The notes below the pieces were generated by a model. The model had not been told where the DNA came from. It worked only from the letters and a program-made list of their open reading frames with translations, and did not search any database. Positions 31,510 through 40,266 of a DNA stretch of 64,000 nt are shown here, one piece after another (position 1 is the stretch's first letter; each line of letters opens with the position of its first letter). A program made the position numbers and the translations under genes. The DNA comes from Amycolatopsis sp. CA-128772 (GTDB taxonomy: Bacteria > Actinomycetota > Actinomycetes > Mycobacteriales > Pseudonocardiaceae). The stretch lies in assembly GCF_002904295.1 (NCBI RefSeq), contig NZ_PPHG01000061.1, positions 1-64,000 on the forward strand, in the 5' to 3' direction.

Positions 31510-32301
31510 ATGACCACGACCCTCCCGACCGGCCGCACCAATTTCACCGGCGCGACCGCGGTGCGTCTCGACGGCGTGCGCAAGGTGTTCGGCACGGCCG
31601 GCCGCGCGGTCGTCGCGCTCGACGGCGTCGACCTGACCGTCGCGCCCGGCGAGTTCGTCTGCCTGCTCGGCGCGTCCGGCTGCGGCAAGAGCACGCTGCT
31701 GAACCTGGTCGCCGGCCTGGACGCGCCGTCGGCGGGCGAGATCACGCTGAACACCTCCCGGCCCGCGGTGATGTTCCAGGAAGCCGCGCTGATGCCGTGG
31801 CTGACCGCGGCCCGCAACGTCGAGCTGCCGCTGCGGCTGGCCGGCTTCGGCCGGACCGAGCGCCGCGAAAAGGCCGCCGAGCTGCTGGAGCTGGTCCGGC
31901 TGAACGGCGCGGGCGGCAAGCGCCCGCACGAGCTGTCCGGCGGCATGCGGCAGCGCGTCGCGCTGGCCCGCGCCCTGGCCGCGACCCTGCGCGTCGGTGG
32001 CGACCCGGAGCAGTCACTGCTGCTGATGGACGAGCCGTTCGCCGCGCTCGACGCCATCACCCGCGACGTCCTGCAGGGCGAGCTGCTGCGCGTCTACCGC
32101 AGCACGGGCACGTCGGTGCTGTTCGTGACGCACGACGTGCGCGAAGCCGTCCGGCTGGGCCAGCGCGTGGTGCTGCTGTCGTCGCGGCCGGGCCGGGTCG
32201 TGCGCGAGTGGACGGACGTGCCGCTGGCCGACGCCGAAGAGCTGACCGAGGAAATCACCGGGCACCTGCGTGAGGTGATCAGCACCCATGCCGCAGCTTG
32301 A
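31510..32301 (+). CDS. ssuB: ABC transporter ATP-binding protein (SsuB/TauB type)
   Basis: 263 residues. Walker A LGASGCGKST, Q-loop FQEAALMPWLTAARNVELPL, signature LSGGMRQRVALARAL, Walker B LLLMDEPFAALD and the switch His in LFVTHDVREAVRLGQ. Drives import by the adjacent permease. GGAGAGG precedes the ATG at 31510. The last 14 bp overlap the permease gene, so the two are translationally coupled. Confidence 0.88.
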   Translation: MTTTLPTGRTNFTGATAVRLDGVRKVFGTAGRAVVALDGVDLTVAPGEFVCLLGASGCGKSTLLNLVAGLDAPSAGEITLNTSRPAVMFQEAALMPWLTAARNVELPLRLAGFGRTERREKAAELLELVRLNGAGGKRPHELSGGMRQRVALARALAATLRVGGDPEQSLLLMDEPFAALDAITRDVLQGELLRVYRSTGTSVLFVTHDVREAVRLGQRVVLLSSRPGRVVREWTDVPLADAEELTEEITGHLREVISTHAAA

Positions 32302-33172
32302 CCGGTCCGCCGAGCCCGACCTCGACGCGGTCGGCGCCGGACTGGACTCGCTCGACGCCCCGGTCGGCGAGCGCCGCCCGGGGTTCTGGAAGCGGTTCGC
32401 CTGGGGATTCCTGCCCCCGCTGGGCGCGCTGGTCCTCCTGGTCGTGATCTGGCAGGTCCTCTGGGCGGCTGCGTTCTGGCCGGAGTCGCAGCTCCCGGCC
32501 CCGGCGGCGGTGTGGAACGAGTTCTGGAGCATCGTCGTCGACGGCCAGGTGTTCGGCTTCGTCTGGACGTCGGTGCACCGAGCGGCGCTCGGCTTCCTCG
32601 CCGGTGTGCTCATCGGCACTCCGCTCGGCCTGGTGGTGGCCAAGGTCCGCGTAGTGCGCGCGGCGATCGGGCCGTTGCTGACGGGCCTGCAGAGCCTCCC
32701 GTCGGTCGCCTGGGTCCCGGCGGCGATCCTCTGGTTCGGCATCAACGACGCGGCGATCTACTTCGTGGTCCTGCTGGGTTCGGTCCCGTCGATCGCGAAC
32801 GGTCTCGTCTCGGGCATCGACCAGATCCCGCCGATCCTGCCCCGAGTGGGTCAGGTGATGGGCGCGAACCGCCTGTCGTCGGCCCGCCACATCCTGCTGC
32901 CGGCGGCCTTGCCGGGGTTCCTGGCGGGGCTCAAGCAGGGCTGGGCGTTCTCGTGGCGGTCGCTGATGGCGGCGGAGCTGATCGCGCTGTCCCCGCAGCT
33001 GGGCATCGGCCTTGGCGCGTACCTGAACCAGGGCTCATCGTTCAACAGCATGGAGACGGTGATCGCGGCGATCTTCCTGATCCTGCTGGTCGGCGTGGGG
33101 ATCGAACTGCTGGTGTTCCGTCCGTTGGAGCGCGCGGTGCTGCGAGCCCGGGGGCTCACCTCGTCGCTGTGA
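32288..33172 (+). CDS. ssuC: ABC transporter permease (SsuC/TauC type)
   Basis: 294 residues. A cytoplasmic N-terminus of about 35 residues is followed by six membrane segments (first LPPLGALVLLVVIWQVLWAA). The permease EAA loop reads MGANRLSSARHILLPAALPG. Forms the channel for the ssuAB products. It starts inside ssuB and ends just before a strong bidirectional terminator, closing the operon. Confidence 0.87.
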   Translation: MPQLDRSAEPDLDAVGAGLDSLDAPVGERRPGFWKRFAWGFLPPLGALVLLVVIWQVLWAAAFWPESQLPAPAAVWNEFWSIVVDGQVFGFVWTSVHRAALGFLAGVLIGTPLGLVVAKVRVVRAAIGPLLTGLQSLPSVAWVPAAILWFGINDAAIYFVVLLGSVPSIANGLVSGIDQIPPILPRVGQVMGANRLSSARHILLPAALPGFLAGLKQGWAFSWRSLMAAELIALSPQLGIGLGAYLNQGSSFNSMETVIAAIFLILLVGVGIELLVFRPLERAVLRARGLTSSL

Positions 33173-33178
33173 GACTCG

Positions 33179-33209
33179 CTCGGCAGCCGACGGGAAGTCG
33201 GCTGCCGAG
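33179..33209. terminator. Bidirectional terminator between the ssu operon and the helicase gene
   Basis: A perfect 13-bp stem, CTCGGCAGCCGAC (33179-33191) with its complement (33197-33209), and a GGGAA loop. It begins 6 bp after the permease stop and ends 7 bp before the helicase stop. Confidence 0.88.
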
Positions 33210-33216
33210 CCCGAAC

Positions 33217-34731
33217 TCATCGCGGCCGGCGCGCTCCGGCCCGGCTACCGGACGAAAACGCCGCCGCCCCACCGGACGACCCGGTGCGCCGCTCACCAGC
33301 GGCTCCGCCGGCCCGGCCGTGGCCCTTCGCCGCTCCGCCGGCGGCCGTACCTCGACGGCCACCACCGGATGCCCGGCGACCGGACTCCGGCTTCGCCGTC
33401 CGGTTCGGCTCTTCGCGCCGCGCCTGACCGTTGGCCCGGGAACGCTGACCGCCCCGGTTCTCCTTCGGCGCCGCAGCGCCACCACGGCGGCCGCGGCCGC
33501 CGCTACCCGGGGCCGCGCCCGTCGCCGACACCTTCTTCGGGCGGTTGTCCACCGCCGGGGCCTTCGAGAACGTGCGCTCGCCCGGGGCCAGCTCCGCCAG
33601 CAGCGGGTGACCCGGGCCGAGCTGGGTCGTCGTCGGCTTGATGCCCGCCTTGCGCGCCAGGTCACGCACGTCGCGGACCTGTGCGTCCGTCATCAGTGTC
33701 ACAACAGTGCCCGACGCCCCGGCGCGGGCTGTGCGGCCCGACCGGTGCAGGTACGCCTTGTGCTCCACCGGCGGGTCCGCGTGGATGACCAGCCGGACGT
33801 CGTCGACGTGGATGCCCCGCGCCGCGATGTCGGTTGCCACCAGTGTGCGGGCAGTTCCCGAGGAAAACGCCTCGAGGTTGCGCGTGCGGGCGTTCTGGCC
33901 CAAGTTGCCGTGCAGTTCCACCGCGGGAACGCCCGAGGCCACCAACTTGCGCGTCAGTGCCTTCGCCCGGCTCTTGGTCCGGGTGAACACCAGCGTGCGG
34001 CCCGGCGCGGCCGTCAGGTCGACCAGCACCGGCAGCCGGTGGGTCTCCTCCAGGTGCAGGACGTGGTGCTCCATCGTCGACACCGGCGACTGCGCGGAGT
34101 CGACGCTGTGCGTGATCGGGTCGTTCATGAAGCGCTTGACCAGCACGTCGACGCCGTTGTCCAGGGTCGCGGAGAACAGCATCCGCTGCCCGCGGGACGG
34201 CGTCGCGTCCATGATCCGCCGGACCTCCGGCAGGAAGCCGAGGTCGGCCATGTGGTCGGCCTCGTCCAGGACGGTGATCTCGATGGCGTCGAGCTTCACG
34301 TGCCCGGAGCGCATGTGGTCGGCGAGCCGGCCGGGGCAGGCGACGACGATGTCGACGCCGTCACGCAGCCGCGTGATCTGCGGGTTCGCGCTGACACCAC
34401 CGAAGATCGTCGTCACGCGAAGGCCAAGCGGCTTCGCCAGCGGCAGGATCGACGCCTCGATCTGCGTCGCGAGCTCGCGCGTCGGCGCCAGGATCAGCGC
34501 GCGGGGACGGCCCGGCTTGCGCCGCGTCGGGCCGGCCGCGAGGCGGGCCAGCACGGGCAGCACGAAGCCGTACGTCTTGCCGGAGCCGGTGCGGCCGCGC
34601 CCCAGCACGTCACGTCCGGCGAGGGTGTGCGGCAGGGTCGCCGCCTGGATGGGGAACGGCTCGGTGACGCCCTGACCGGCCAGTGCGGCCACGAGGGGAG
34701 TCGGCAAGCCAAGTTCGGCGAAAGTACTCAT
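33217..34731 (-). CDS. DEAD-box ATP-dependent RNA helicase (RhlE-like)
   Basis: 504 residues. Q motif FAELGLPTPLVAALAGQGVT followed by PFPIQAATLP, motif I GRTGSGKT, Ia PTRELATQI, II LDEADHMADLG, III SATLDN, V VATDIAARGIHV and VI HRSGRTARAG. The last 110 residues are a basic Gly/Arg/Ala-rich tail, as in RNA-binding actinobacterial homologues. Unwinds RNA in ribosome assembly or RNA decay, typically under cold stress. The 236-bp region ahead of it (34732-34967) is shared with the divergent acyl-CoA dehydrogenase promoter and holds no other gene. Confidence 0.92.
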   Translation of the reverse strand: MSTFAELGLPTPLVAALAGQGVTEPFPIQAATLPHTLAGRDVLGRGRTGSGKTYGFVLPVLARLAAGPTRRKPGRPRALILAPTRELATQIEASILPLAKPLGLRVTTIFGGVSANPQITRLRDGVDIVVACPGRLADHMRSGHVKLDAIEITVLDEADHMADLGFLPEVRRIMDATPSRGQRMLFSATLDNGVDVLVKRFMNDPITHSVDSAQSPVSTMEHHVLHLEETHRLPVLVDLTAAPGRTLVFTRTKSRAKALTRKLVASGVPAVELHGNLGQNARTRNLEAFSSGTARTLVATDIAARGIHVDDVRLVIHADPPVEHKAYLHRSGRTARAGASGTVVTLMTDAQVRDVRDLARKAGIKPTTTQLGPGHPLLAELAPGERTFSKAPAVDNRPKKVSATGAAPGSGGRGRRGGAAAPKENRGGQRSRANGQARREEPNRTAKPESGRRASGGGRRGTAAGGAAKGHGRAGGAAGERRTGSSGGAAAFSSGSRAGARRPR

Positions 34732-34910
34732 AAGTGCATGCGGGCACGTGAAATGCCCTGGTCTCCGTAACCTGAGAAGGGTTGTCCTGCCCGGCGCAGA
34801 CCGGTCAACGGCCGCGGCGCGTGGTAGTCGACAACAGCAGCGGGCCGAGGCAGAACTGAGCGGCCCGCATGATCAGTATAGCGGGAGAGGGTGACGTACT
34901 CCCAGTGAGA

Positions 34911-34952
34911 TTGCCCGCACTCGGCGGACCTTGCTAAGTTACCGGTCGGTAA
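34911..34952 (+). promoter_or_regulatory. Promoter with TetR-type palindrome ahead of the acyl-CoA dehydrogenase operon
   Basis: TTGCCC (34911-34916), an 18-bp spacer and TAAGTT (34935-34940). Overlapping the -10 and start site is the perfect palindrome TTACCG-GT-CGGTAA (34939-34952). This form (ACCG-N2-CGGT core) is typical of TetR-family regulators of acyl-CoA metabolism. GAGGAGG and the ATG at 34968 follow. Confidence 0.6.
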
Positions 34953-34967
34953 TCGAGGAGGACCACC

Positions 34968-36674
34968 ATGCTGCTGAACCCGCGCGAGTACGACCCGGCG
35001 CACTTCGACGCCGAGACGCGGCGCCTGCTGCGCGCCACCATCGACTGGTTCGAACAGCGCGGCAAGGCGAAACTGACCGAGGACTACCACAACCGCACCT
35101 TCTACGCGGACTTCATCGAGTTCGCGGGCAAGGAGGGGCTGTTCTCGACGATCCTGACCCCGGCCGCGAACGCCGGCGGGAACCCGGACAAGCGCTGGGA
35201 CACCAGCCGTGTCGCCGCGCTGTCGGAAATCCTCGGCTTCTACGGGCTCAACTACTGGTACCCGTGGCAGGTCACGATCCTCGGCCTCGGCCCGGTGTGG
35301 CAGAGCGGCAACGACGTCGCCCGCCGGCGCGCCGCGGACGCGCTGGACGCCGGCGGCGTCGGCGCGTTCGGACTGTCCGAAAAGGACCACGGCGCCGACA
35401 TCTACTCCTCCGACATGGTGCTGACGAAGGACGGCAACGGCTACCGCGCCACCGGCTCGAAGTACTACATCGGCAACGGCAACTGTGCGCGCACTGTCTC
35501 GGTCTTCGGACGCATCGACGGCGTCGAAGGCCCCGACCAGTACGTCTTCTTCTACGCCGACTCCGAACACCCGAACTACCACGTGGTGAAGAACGTCGTG
35601 CCGTCGCAGATGTACGTCGCCGAGTTCCGGCTCGAGGACTACCCGGTGCAGGCCGAAGACATCCTGCACGTCGGCGCCGAGGCGTTCAGTGCCGCGCTGA
35701 ACACGGTCAACATCGGCAAGTTCAACCTCTGCTTCGGCGGCATCGGCATGGCGACGCACTCGCTGTACGAGGCCATCACGCACGCGCACAACCGCGTCCT
35801 CTACGGCAAGCCCGTCACCGACTTCCCGCACGTCCGGCGCGAGTTCGTCGAGGCGTACGCGCGGCTGACCGGGATGAAACTGTTCTCCGATCGTGCGATC
35901 GACTACTTCCGCAGCGCGAACCCGGACGACCGCCGCTACCTGCTCTTCAACCCGATCACCAAGATGAAGGTGACGACGGAGGCGCAGAAGGTGATCGGCC
36001 TGGTCGCCGACGTCGTGGCGGCCAAGGGCTTCGAAGCCGACACTTATCTGGCAATGTCGAAGAACGACATCGACGGCCTGCCGAAACTGGAAGGGACAGT
36101 GGCCGTCAACTTGGCCCTGATCGCCAAGTTCATGCCGAACTACCTGTTCGCGCCGCAGGAGTACGCGCCGGTGCCGACCCGCACCGACGCCGCGGACGAC
36201 GAGTTCCTGTTCCGCCAGGGCCCGGCGCGCGGGCTGTCGAAGGTCCGGTTCCACGACTGGAAGACCGCCTACGCCGAGGCTGCGCGCATCCCGAACGTCG
36301 CGCTCTTCACCGAACAGGCCGGCTACCTGGTCAAGCTGCTCACCGAGGCGGCGCCGGACGAGGCCCAGCAGGCCGACCTCGACTTCGGGCTCGCGCTGAC
36401 CGAGCTGTTCACGCTGATCGTCTACGGCCAGCTGATCCTGGAGCAGGCCCGCATCACCGGACTGGCCGACGAGGTCGTCGACCAGATCTTCGCGGTGCTG
36501 GTCCAGGACTTCAGCGCCGCCGCGGTGGACCTCAACGGCAAGGCGAGCTCGACCGAAGCCCAGCAGGCGATCGCGCTGGCCGCGCTGCGCAAGCCGGTGG
36601 TGGACGCCGGCCGCTTCGAGAACGTCTGGGCGCGGGTGCGGGACCTCTCCGGGGTCTACGCTATGCACCCGTGA
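34968..36674 (+). CDS. Acyl-CoA dehydrogenase-family flavoprotein
   Basis: 568 residues, longer than classical 380-residue acyl-CoA dehydrogenases and like actinobacterial FadE-type or acyl-CoA-oxidase-like proteins. The flavin/substrate region reads GAFGLSEKDHGADIYSSDMV followed by YRATGSKYYIGNGN. The helical part has FNLCFGGIGMATHSLYEAIT, then TKMKVTTEAQKVIGLVADVV. It would oxidise an acyl-CoA at C2-C3 using FAD. GAGGAGG precedes the ATG at 34968. It heads an operon with three downstream genes and is probably controlled by a TetR repressor through the palindrome in its promoter. The chain-length or substrate class is unknown. Confidence 0.82.
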   Translation: MLLNPREYDPAHFDAETRRLLRATIDWFEQRGKAKLTEDYHNRTFYADFIEFAGKEGLFSTILTPAANAGGNPDKRWDTSRVAALSEILGFYGLNYWYPWQVTILGLGPVWQSGNDVARRRAADALDAGGVGAFGLSEKDHGADIYSSDMVLTKDGNGYRATGSKYYIGNGNCARTVSVFGRIDGVEGPDQYVFFYADSEHPNYHVVKNVVPSQMYVAEFRLEDYPVQAEDILHVGAEAFSAALNTVNIGKFNLCFGGIGMATHSLYEAITHAHNRVLYGKPVTDFPHVRREFVEAYARLTGMKLFSDRAIDYFRSANPDDRRYLLFNPITKMKVTTEAQKVIGLVADVVAAKGFEADTYLAMSKNDIDGLPKLEGTVAVNLALIAKFMPNYLFAPQEYAPVPTRTDAADDEFLFRQGPARGLSKVRFHDWKTAYAEAARIPNVALFTEQAGYLVKLLTEAAPDEAQQADLDFGLALTELFTLIVYGQLILEQARITGLADEVVDQIFAVLVQDFSAAAVDLNGKASSTEAQQAIALAALRKPVVDAGRFENVWARVRDLSGVYAMHP

Positions 36675-37120
36675 TGGCGCGGAAGTACCGGCTGGGCGTG
36701 GCCCGCAAGACCGTCAACGTGCTCGTGAAGGCGTTGCTGGCGCGCGGGATCCCGGCCGCGGGCGGCACCGGGTTCCTGCTGACGACCCGGGGCCGCAAGA
36801 GCGGCGCGGACCGGACCACGCCGGTCAACGTCATCGAGGTGGACGGCGACCGCTGGCTCGTGTCGCCGTACGGGCAGGTCGGCTGGGTGCACAACCTGCG
36901 CGCCGACGCCACCGCCCGGCTGTGGCGCGGCCGGCGGCGCGAGACGTGGGAGGTCGAGGCGGCCGACGCCGCCACGGCGGGCCCGGTGCTGCGCGCGTAC
37001 GTCCGCAAGCTCCCGGTCACGGCGCCGTTCTTCGACGCCAAGCCGGGCGACCCGGCCGAGGCGTTCGCCGCGGAAGCCGATCGACACCCGGTCTTCCGGT
37101 TGGCAAGATCGCGGGCGTGA
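36674..37120 (+). CDS. Deazaflavin (F420)-dependent nitroreductase-family protein (DUF385)
   Basis: 148 residues. Split-barrel fold of the Ddn/nitroreductase family: GTGFLLTTRGRKSGADRTTP, VNVIEVDGDRWLVSPYG and GWVHNLRADATARLWRGRR. These proteins reduce quinones or nitro compounds with F420H2. The start ATG shares a base with the upstream stop (TGATG) and its own stop overlaps the next GTG (GTGA), so it is translated within the acyl-CoA dehydrogenase operon. Confidence 0.82.
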   Translation: MARKYRLGVARKTVNVLVKALLARGIPAAGGTGFLLTTRGRKSGADRTTPVNVIEVDGDRWLVSPYGQVGWVHNLRADATARLWRGRRRETWEVEAADAATAGPVLRAYVRKLPVTAPFFDAKPGDPAEAFAAEADRHPVFRLARSRA

Positions 37121-37893
37121 ACCGAGCGCGGGCGGCGGAACTGATCTGGGACGCGTGGCTGACCGGCAAGCGGCTGGACGGCCTTCCGGACGACGTCCGC
37201 CCGCGCGACCTCGCCGAGGGCATGGCGGTGCAGGCGGCGCTCGCCGAGCTGGCCGGGCCGGTGTCGGGCTGGAAGATCGCCGCGACCACCGTGTACGCCC
37301 GGCAGTACCTCGACGTCCCCGGACCGCTGCCGGGCGCGATGTTCGAGCGGTTCCACCACGCCGAGGGCGATCCGGTGCCGGCCGACACGATGACGATGGG
37401 CGTCGCCGAACCGGAGTTCGCCTTCCGGCTCAAGGCCGACCCGGGCCCGTCGCCGTCCCTGACCGCGGTGCTCGACGCGGTCGACACGATGTTCCTGGCC
37501 ATCGAGTTGCCGGACAGTCGCTACACGGACCACCGGCACGCGGGCGGCCCGCAACTGCTGGCCGACGTGGCGTGCGCGGGCCGGTTCGTCGAAGGCCGGC
37601 CGGTGCCGGGCTGGCGCGACCTCGACCTGCCGCGCCGGCCGGTGGTCCTGCACGTCGACGGCGAGGAGTTCGCCCGGGGCAGCGGCAGCCTGGTCCTGGG
37701 CGACCCGCGGCTGGCCCTGCACTGGCTGGCGATGGAACTGCCCCGCCACGGCCGCGCACTGCGCCCGGGCGACATCGTGACGACGGGAACGGCGACGCCA
37801 CCGTGCCCGATCCACGCCGGGGGCCACGTGGTCGCGGACTTCGGCGCGCTCGGAAGCGTGGAGGTGAGGTTCGTGCCGCCCCCGCTAGGGTGA
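37117..37893 (+). CDS. 2-keto-4-pentenoate hydratase / fumarylacetoacetase-family protein
   Basis: 258 residues from a GTG overlapping the previous stop. Family features: GWKIAATTVYARQYLDVPGP (conserved Lys), GVAEPEFAFRL and AIELPDSRY (acidic metal ligands), and RPGDIVTTGTATPPCPIHAG near the end. Members hydrate 2-oxo-pentenoates in aromatic meta-cleavage or hydrolyse or decarboxylate related acids. Its place behind an acyl-CoA dehydrogenase and a quinone or nitro reductase suggests a ring or side-chain degradation route, but no ring-cleaving enzyme is present here. Confidence 0.8.
   Translation: MNRARAAELIWDAWLTGKRLDGLPDDVRPRDLAEGMAVQAALAELAGPVSGWKIAATTVYARQYLDVPGPLPGAMFERFHHAEGDPVPADTMTMGVAEPEFAFRLKADPGPSPSLTAVLDAVDTMFLAIELPDSRYTDHRHAGGPQLLADVACAGRFVEGRPVPGWRDLDLPRRPVVLHVDGEEFARGSGSLVLGDPRLALHWLAMELPRHGRALRPGDIVTTGTATPPCPIHAGGHVVADFGALGSVEVRFVPPPLG
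37886..37891 (+). promoter_or_regulatory. -10 box for a leaderless small membrane-protein gene
   Basis: TAGGGT ends 6 bp before the GTG at 37898. It lies over the end of the hydratase gene, so the membrane-protein gene may have its own leaderless transcript. Confidence 0.4.
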
Positions 37894-37897
37894 CCGG

Positions 37898-38308
37898 GTG
37901 ATGACGTTCCGTGCTGGTTTCGTCGTGCTGGCGGTGGTCGTGACGGGACTCGACGCGGGCTTCTGGTGGTTCACCCGCGGCCACCACCAGACGGCGCGCG
38001 TCGGCTTCCTCGTCGGTTTCGTGCTGCTGCTGGCCGTGCTGACGGCGGCCGCGGGGCTGGTGCGCTGGGAGATCGCGGCGCCACTGGCGGCGGCATCGAC
38101 GTCGGGGCTGTTCGTGGTCGGCGCGGCGGCGATCTTCAGTGCCGGCTTGGGTTTCCTGCTGGCGGCTGTAGTGGAGGCGGCCCTGGTCCGCCGGCTGGTC
38201 CGGGCCGCGTCGCCGGCCGGCTGGCGCGACGGCACGGGCGTGGTCAGCGCGGCCGCGGCGGTGGTGCCGGTCGCGCTTTTCGTGGCCGCGTTCCTCGTCC
38301 TGCGTTGA
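37898..38308 (+). CDS. Small four-helix membrane protein of unknown function
   Basis: 136 residues. Hydrophobic segments at about 5-23, 33-54, 59-92 and 112-135 (GFVVLAVVVTGLDAGFWWF, VGFLVGFVLLLAVLTAAAG, GLFVVGAAAIFSAGLGFLLA, VVSAAAAVVPVALFVAAFLV). No family recognised. The start is GTG 37898 or ATG 37901. It is 4 bp from the hydratase stop and convergent with the DUF574 methyltransferase gene. Confidence 0.65.
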   Translation: MMTFRAGFVVLAVVVTGLDAGFWWFTRGHHQTARVGFLVGFVLLLAVLTAAAGLVRWEIAAPLAAASTSGLFVVGAAAIFSAGLGFLLAAVVEAALVRRLVRAASPAGWRDGTGVVSAAAAVVPVALFVAAFLVLR

Positions 38309-38320
38309 CGCGGCGGCCGG

Positions 38321-39199
38321 TCACTCCTTCCGGGCCGCGCCGGCCAGGACGATGGACTGCTTGACGTCGTCCAGCTGCGGCCGTTCGTCGGTGACCGTCG
38401 CCTCGTCGGGGTGCCACTCCGGCGTCCACACGAGGCCGGGGTCGACGATCCGGAAGTTGCCGAACAGTTCCCGGATCTCCCGCGCCGTCCGCCAGATGAC
38501 CGGGCTGCCCGACTCGTCGTACATCGTCTTGATGCGGGTCAGCATGGCAGCGAAGTCGGCCGGGATGCCTTCGTCGGTGACGTGGGAGATGCCGAGGTAG
38601 GAGCCGCGGGGGAGCAGTTCCCGATAAGTTTCGACCAGTTGCGGGCCGAGGTCCTCGGACGGGGGACTGCCGGGCGACGGCAGTTGCTGGATGTGCAGGA
38701 CGGCGATCATCAGCAGCCCGACGGGCTGGTCCAGGTCGATCACGCCGGTCTCGGCGATCTTTTCCCACAGGCCCGCAGGATCGCGCAGGTCGGCGTGGAT
38801 GGCCGTGTGCCGGTTTTCGTCGCCGTACTGCCGCAGCAGGCTCCGGGAGTGCGCGACGGCCACCGGTTCGTGGTCGACGTAGGCGACCCGCACTTCCCCG
38901 GGCGCGACCTGCTCGGCGACTTCGTGGGCGTGGCCCATGGTCGGCACCCCGGACCCGAGGTCGACGAACTGCCGGATGCCCTGTTTGGTGAGGTACCGGA
39001 CGAGCCGGTGCAGGAACAGCCGGTTCGACCGGGCGATCGGGCGCAGGATCGGAAAATCGTCCAGCAGTTTGTCTGCGAATTGCCGATCTATTTCCCAGTT
39101 GGCGTCACCACCGAGGAAATAGTCGTAGATCCGGGCAATGCTCGGCCGGCTCAGATCCACACCGGCCGGCGGGAACGGTTCGCGCCCCGTGGTGGTCAT
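38321..39199 (-). CDS. DUF574 SAM-dependent methyltransferase
   Basis: 292 residues, matching actinobacterial Methyltransf_19 proteins. Diagnostic N-terminus RPSIARIYDYFLGGDANWEI followed by DRQFADKLL. Then QFVDLGSGVPTMGHAHEVA (SAM site), RVAYVDHEPVAVAHSRSLL and the C-terminal WRTAREIRELFGNFRIVDPG. Actinobacterial genomes hold many copies, often next to XRE/DUF397 genes as here; their methyl acceptor is not established. GGGGAGCGC precedes the ATG. Confidence 0.88.
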   Translation of the reverse strand: MTTTGREPFPPAGVDLSRPSIARIYDYFLGGDANWEIDRQFADKLLDDFPILRPIARSNRLFLHRLVRYLTKQGIRQFVDLGSGVPTMGHAHEVAEQVAPGEVRVAYVDHEPVAVAHSRSLLRQYGDENRHTAIHADLRDPAGLWEKIAETGVIDLDQPVGLLMIAVLHIQQLPSPGSPPSEDLGPQLVETYRELLPRGSYLGISHVTDEGIPADFAAMLTRIKTMYDESGSPVIWRTAREIRELFGNFRIVDPGLVWTPEWHPDEATVTDERPQLDDVKQSIVLAGAARKE

Positions 39200-39231
39200 T
39201 GTGCGCTCCCCGATAGCGTTGCGGCTGGAAC

Positions 39232-39259
39232 ATTCTATTGGGCGGCTTCGCCGGTCACA
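39232..39259 (-). promoter_or_regulatory. Promoter of the DUF574 gene
   Basis: On the minus strand TGTGAC (39259-39254), a 16-bp spacer and TAGAAT (39237-39232). The start is near 39225, about 26 nt before the ATG at 39199. Confidence 0.45.
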
Positions 39260-39266
39260 GGCGGCA

Positions 39267-40163
39267 TCAGGGTGACCTCCGGTGCCGATCGAGGGCTTTT
39301 TCCAGAACAGCGCGTGTCTGCTCGGAAGTGTAGGCGGACCGGTGCAGGCGGTCCCAGTGGTCGTAGAGGCGGCCGAGGTCGAGGCCGTCCGGATCGGTCG
39401 TGATCAGGGTGCCCAGGAGGTCGCTGTAGCCGAGCGTGGGTTCCGGCTCCGAGAATTCCATGATCGTGAAATCCGGGTCGACGTGCAGCCGGTTCGCGAA
39501 GGGCACCACGCGGATGTCGATGTTGGGATTCCGCTTCACCAGGTCGAGCAGGTGTTTCAGTTGGTCGATCGCCACGTATTCGTTGACGGTCACGCACTGC
39601 ACGACCCGTTCGACCGCACTTTCGCTGATGAGGAATTCGTAGCGGCAGCCGGGATTTTCCGTGAAAGCCCGGATCGTGCGCGCCGCGCGGCCGGTGACCG
39701 CGTCGGCGATGTCGTCGACGTCGTGCTCGAGGAACTGCGCGATCATGTAGCTTTCGGCTTGCAGGAGCCCCTTGAGGCGCTCGCCGGTCCAGCTCCGGAT
39801 CCGGGTCGCGGACGGCTCGCACGCCAGAATCCGGCGGAACCACCGCGCACCGGACTCGGTCAGGTCGTGGTTCCGCTTCTCCCGCCCGCGTTCGTTGACC
39901 CCGTTCAGGCGCCGGAGTTCGGCCAGTTCCCCTTCAGTTGCGTCGAGTCCCGGCAGGATTTTGTGCAGGACACCGGAACTGAGCCGGTAACCCTTCTCCA
40001 GGCGGCTGATCATGGTCTGGTGGTAGCAGACCTTCTCGGCCAGCTGTTCCTGGGTCAGCCCGGCTCGTCTGCGCAGGGTGCGCACTTTGAGCCCGAGCTG
40101 CAGGCGCAGCTCAGTGTCGTCCGGTGAGGAGTCGTCCGGTGAGGAGGAGGGCGGCCGCGCCAC
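39267..40163 (-). CDS. XRE-family regulator with DUF5753 (Scr1-like)
   Basis: 298 residues. An N-terminal helix-turn-helix (about 20-80) reads VRTLRRRAGLTQEQLAEKVC followed by ISRLEKGYRLSSGVLHKILP. A C-terminal DUF5753 domain (about 105-290) reads LLQAESYMIAQFLEHDV, then NEYVAIDQLKHLLDLV, FTIMEFSEPEPTLGYSDLLG and YDHWDRLHRSAYTSEQTRAV. In Streptomyces such proteins pair with a DUF397 protein and influence development and antibiotic output. The DUF397 gene is 103 bp upstream on the same strand. The N-terminus has a duplicated SPDDS block, so the precise start is uncertain. Confidence 0.88.
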   Translation of the reverse strand: MARPPSSSPDDSSPDDTELRLQLGLKVRTLRRRAGLTQEQLAEKVCYHQTMISRLEKGYRLSSGVLHKILPGLDATEGELAELRRLNGVNERGREKRNHDLTESGARWFRRILACEPSATRIRSWTGERLKGLLQAESYMIAQFLEHDVDDIADAVTGRAARTIRAFTENPGCRYEFLISESAVERVVQCVTVNEYVAIDQLKHLLDLVKRNPNIDIRVVPFANRLHVDPDFTIMEFSEPEPTLGYSDLLGTLITTDPDGLDLGRLYDHWDRLHRSAYTSEQTRAVLEKALDRHRRSP

Positions 40164-40266
40164 GTCAGGTCGTCCAATCGGGAGGCTGGAGCCCCGATCA
40201 TAGTAGCCGTCGGGGCGGAACTCCCACGCTCAGTTGACCGGGCGACCGCCCATCAGCTGTCCGGGT

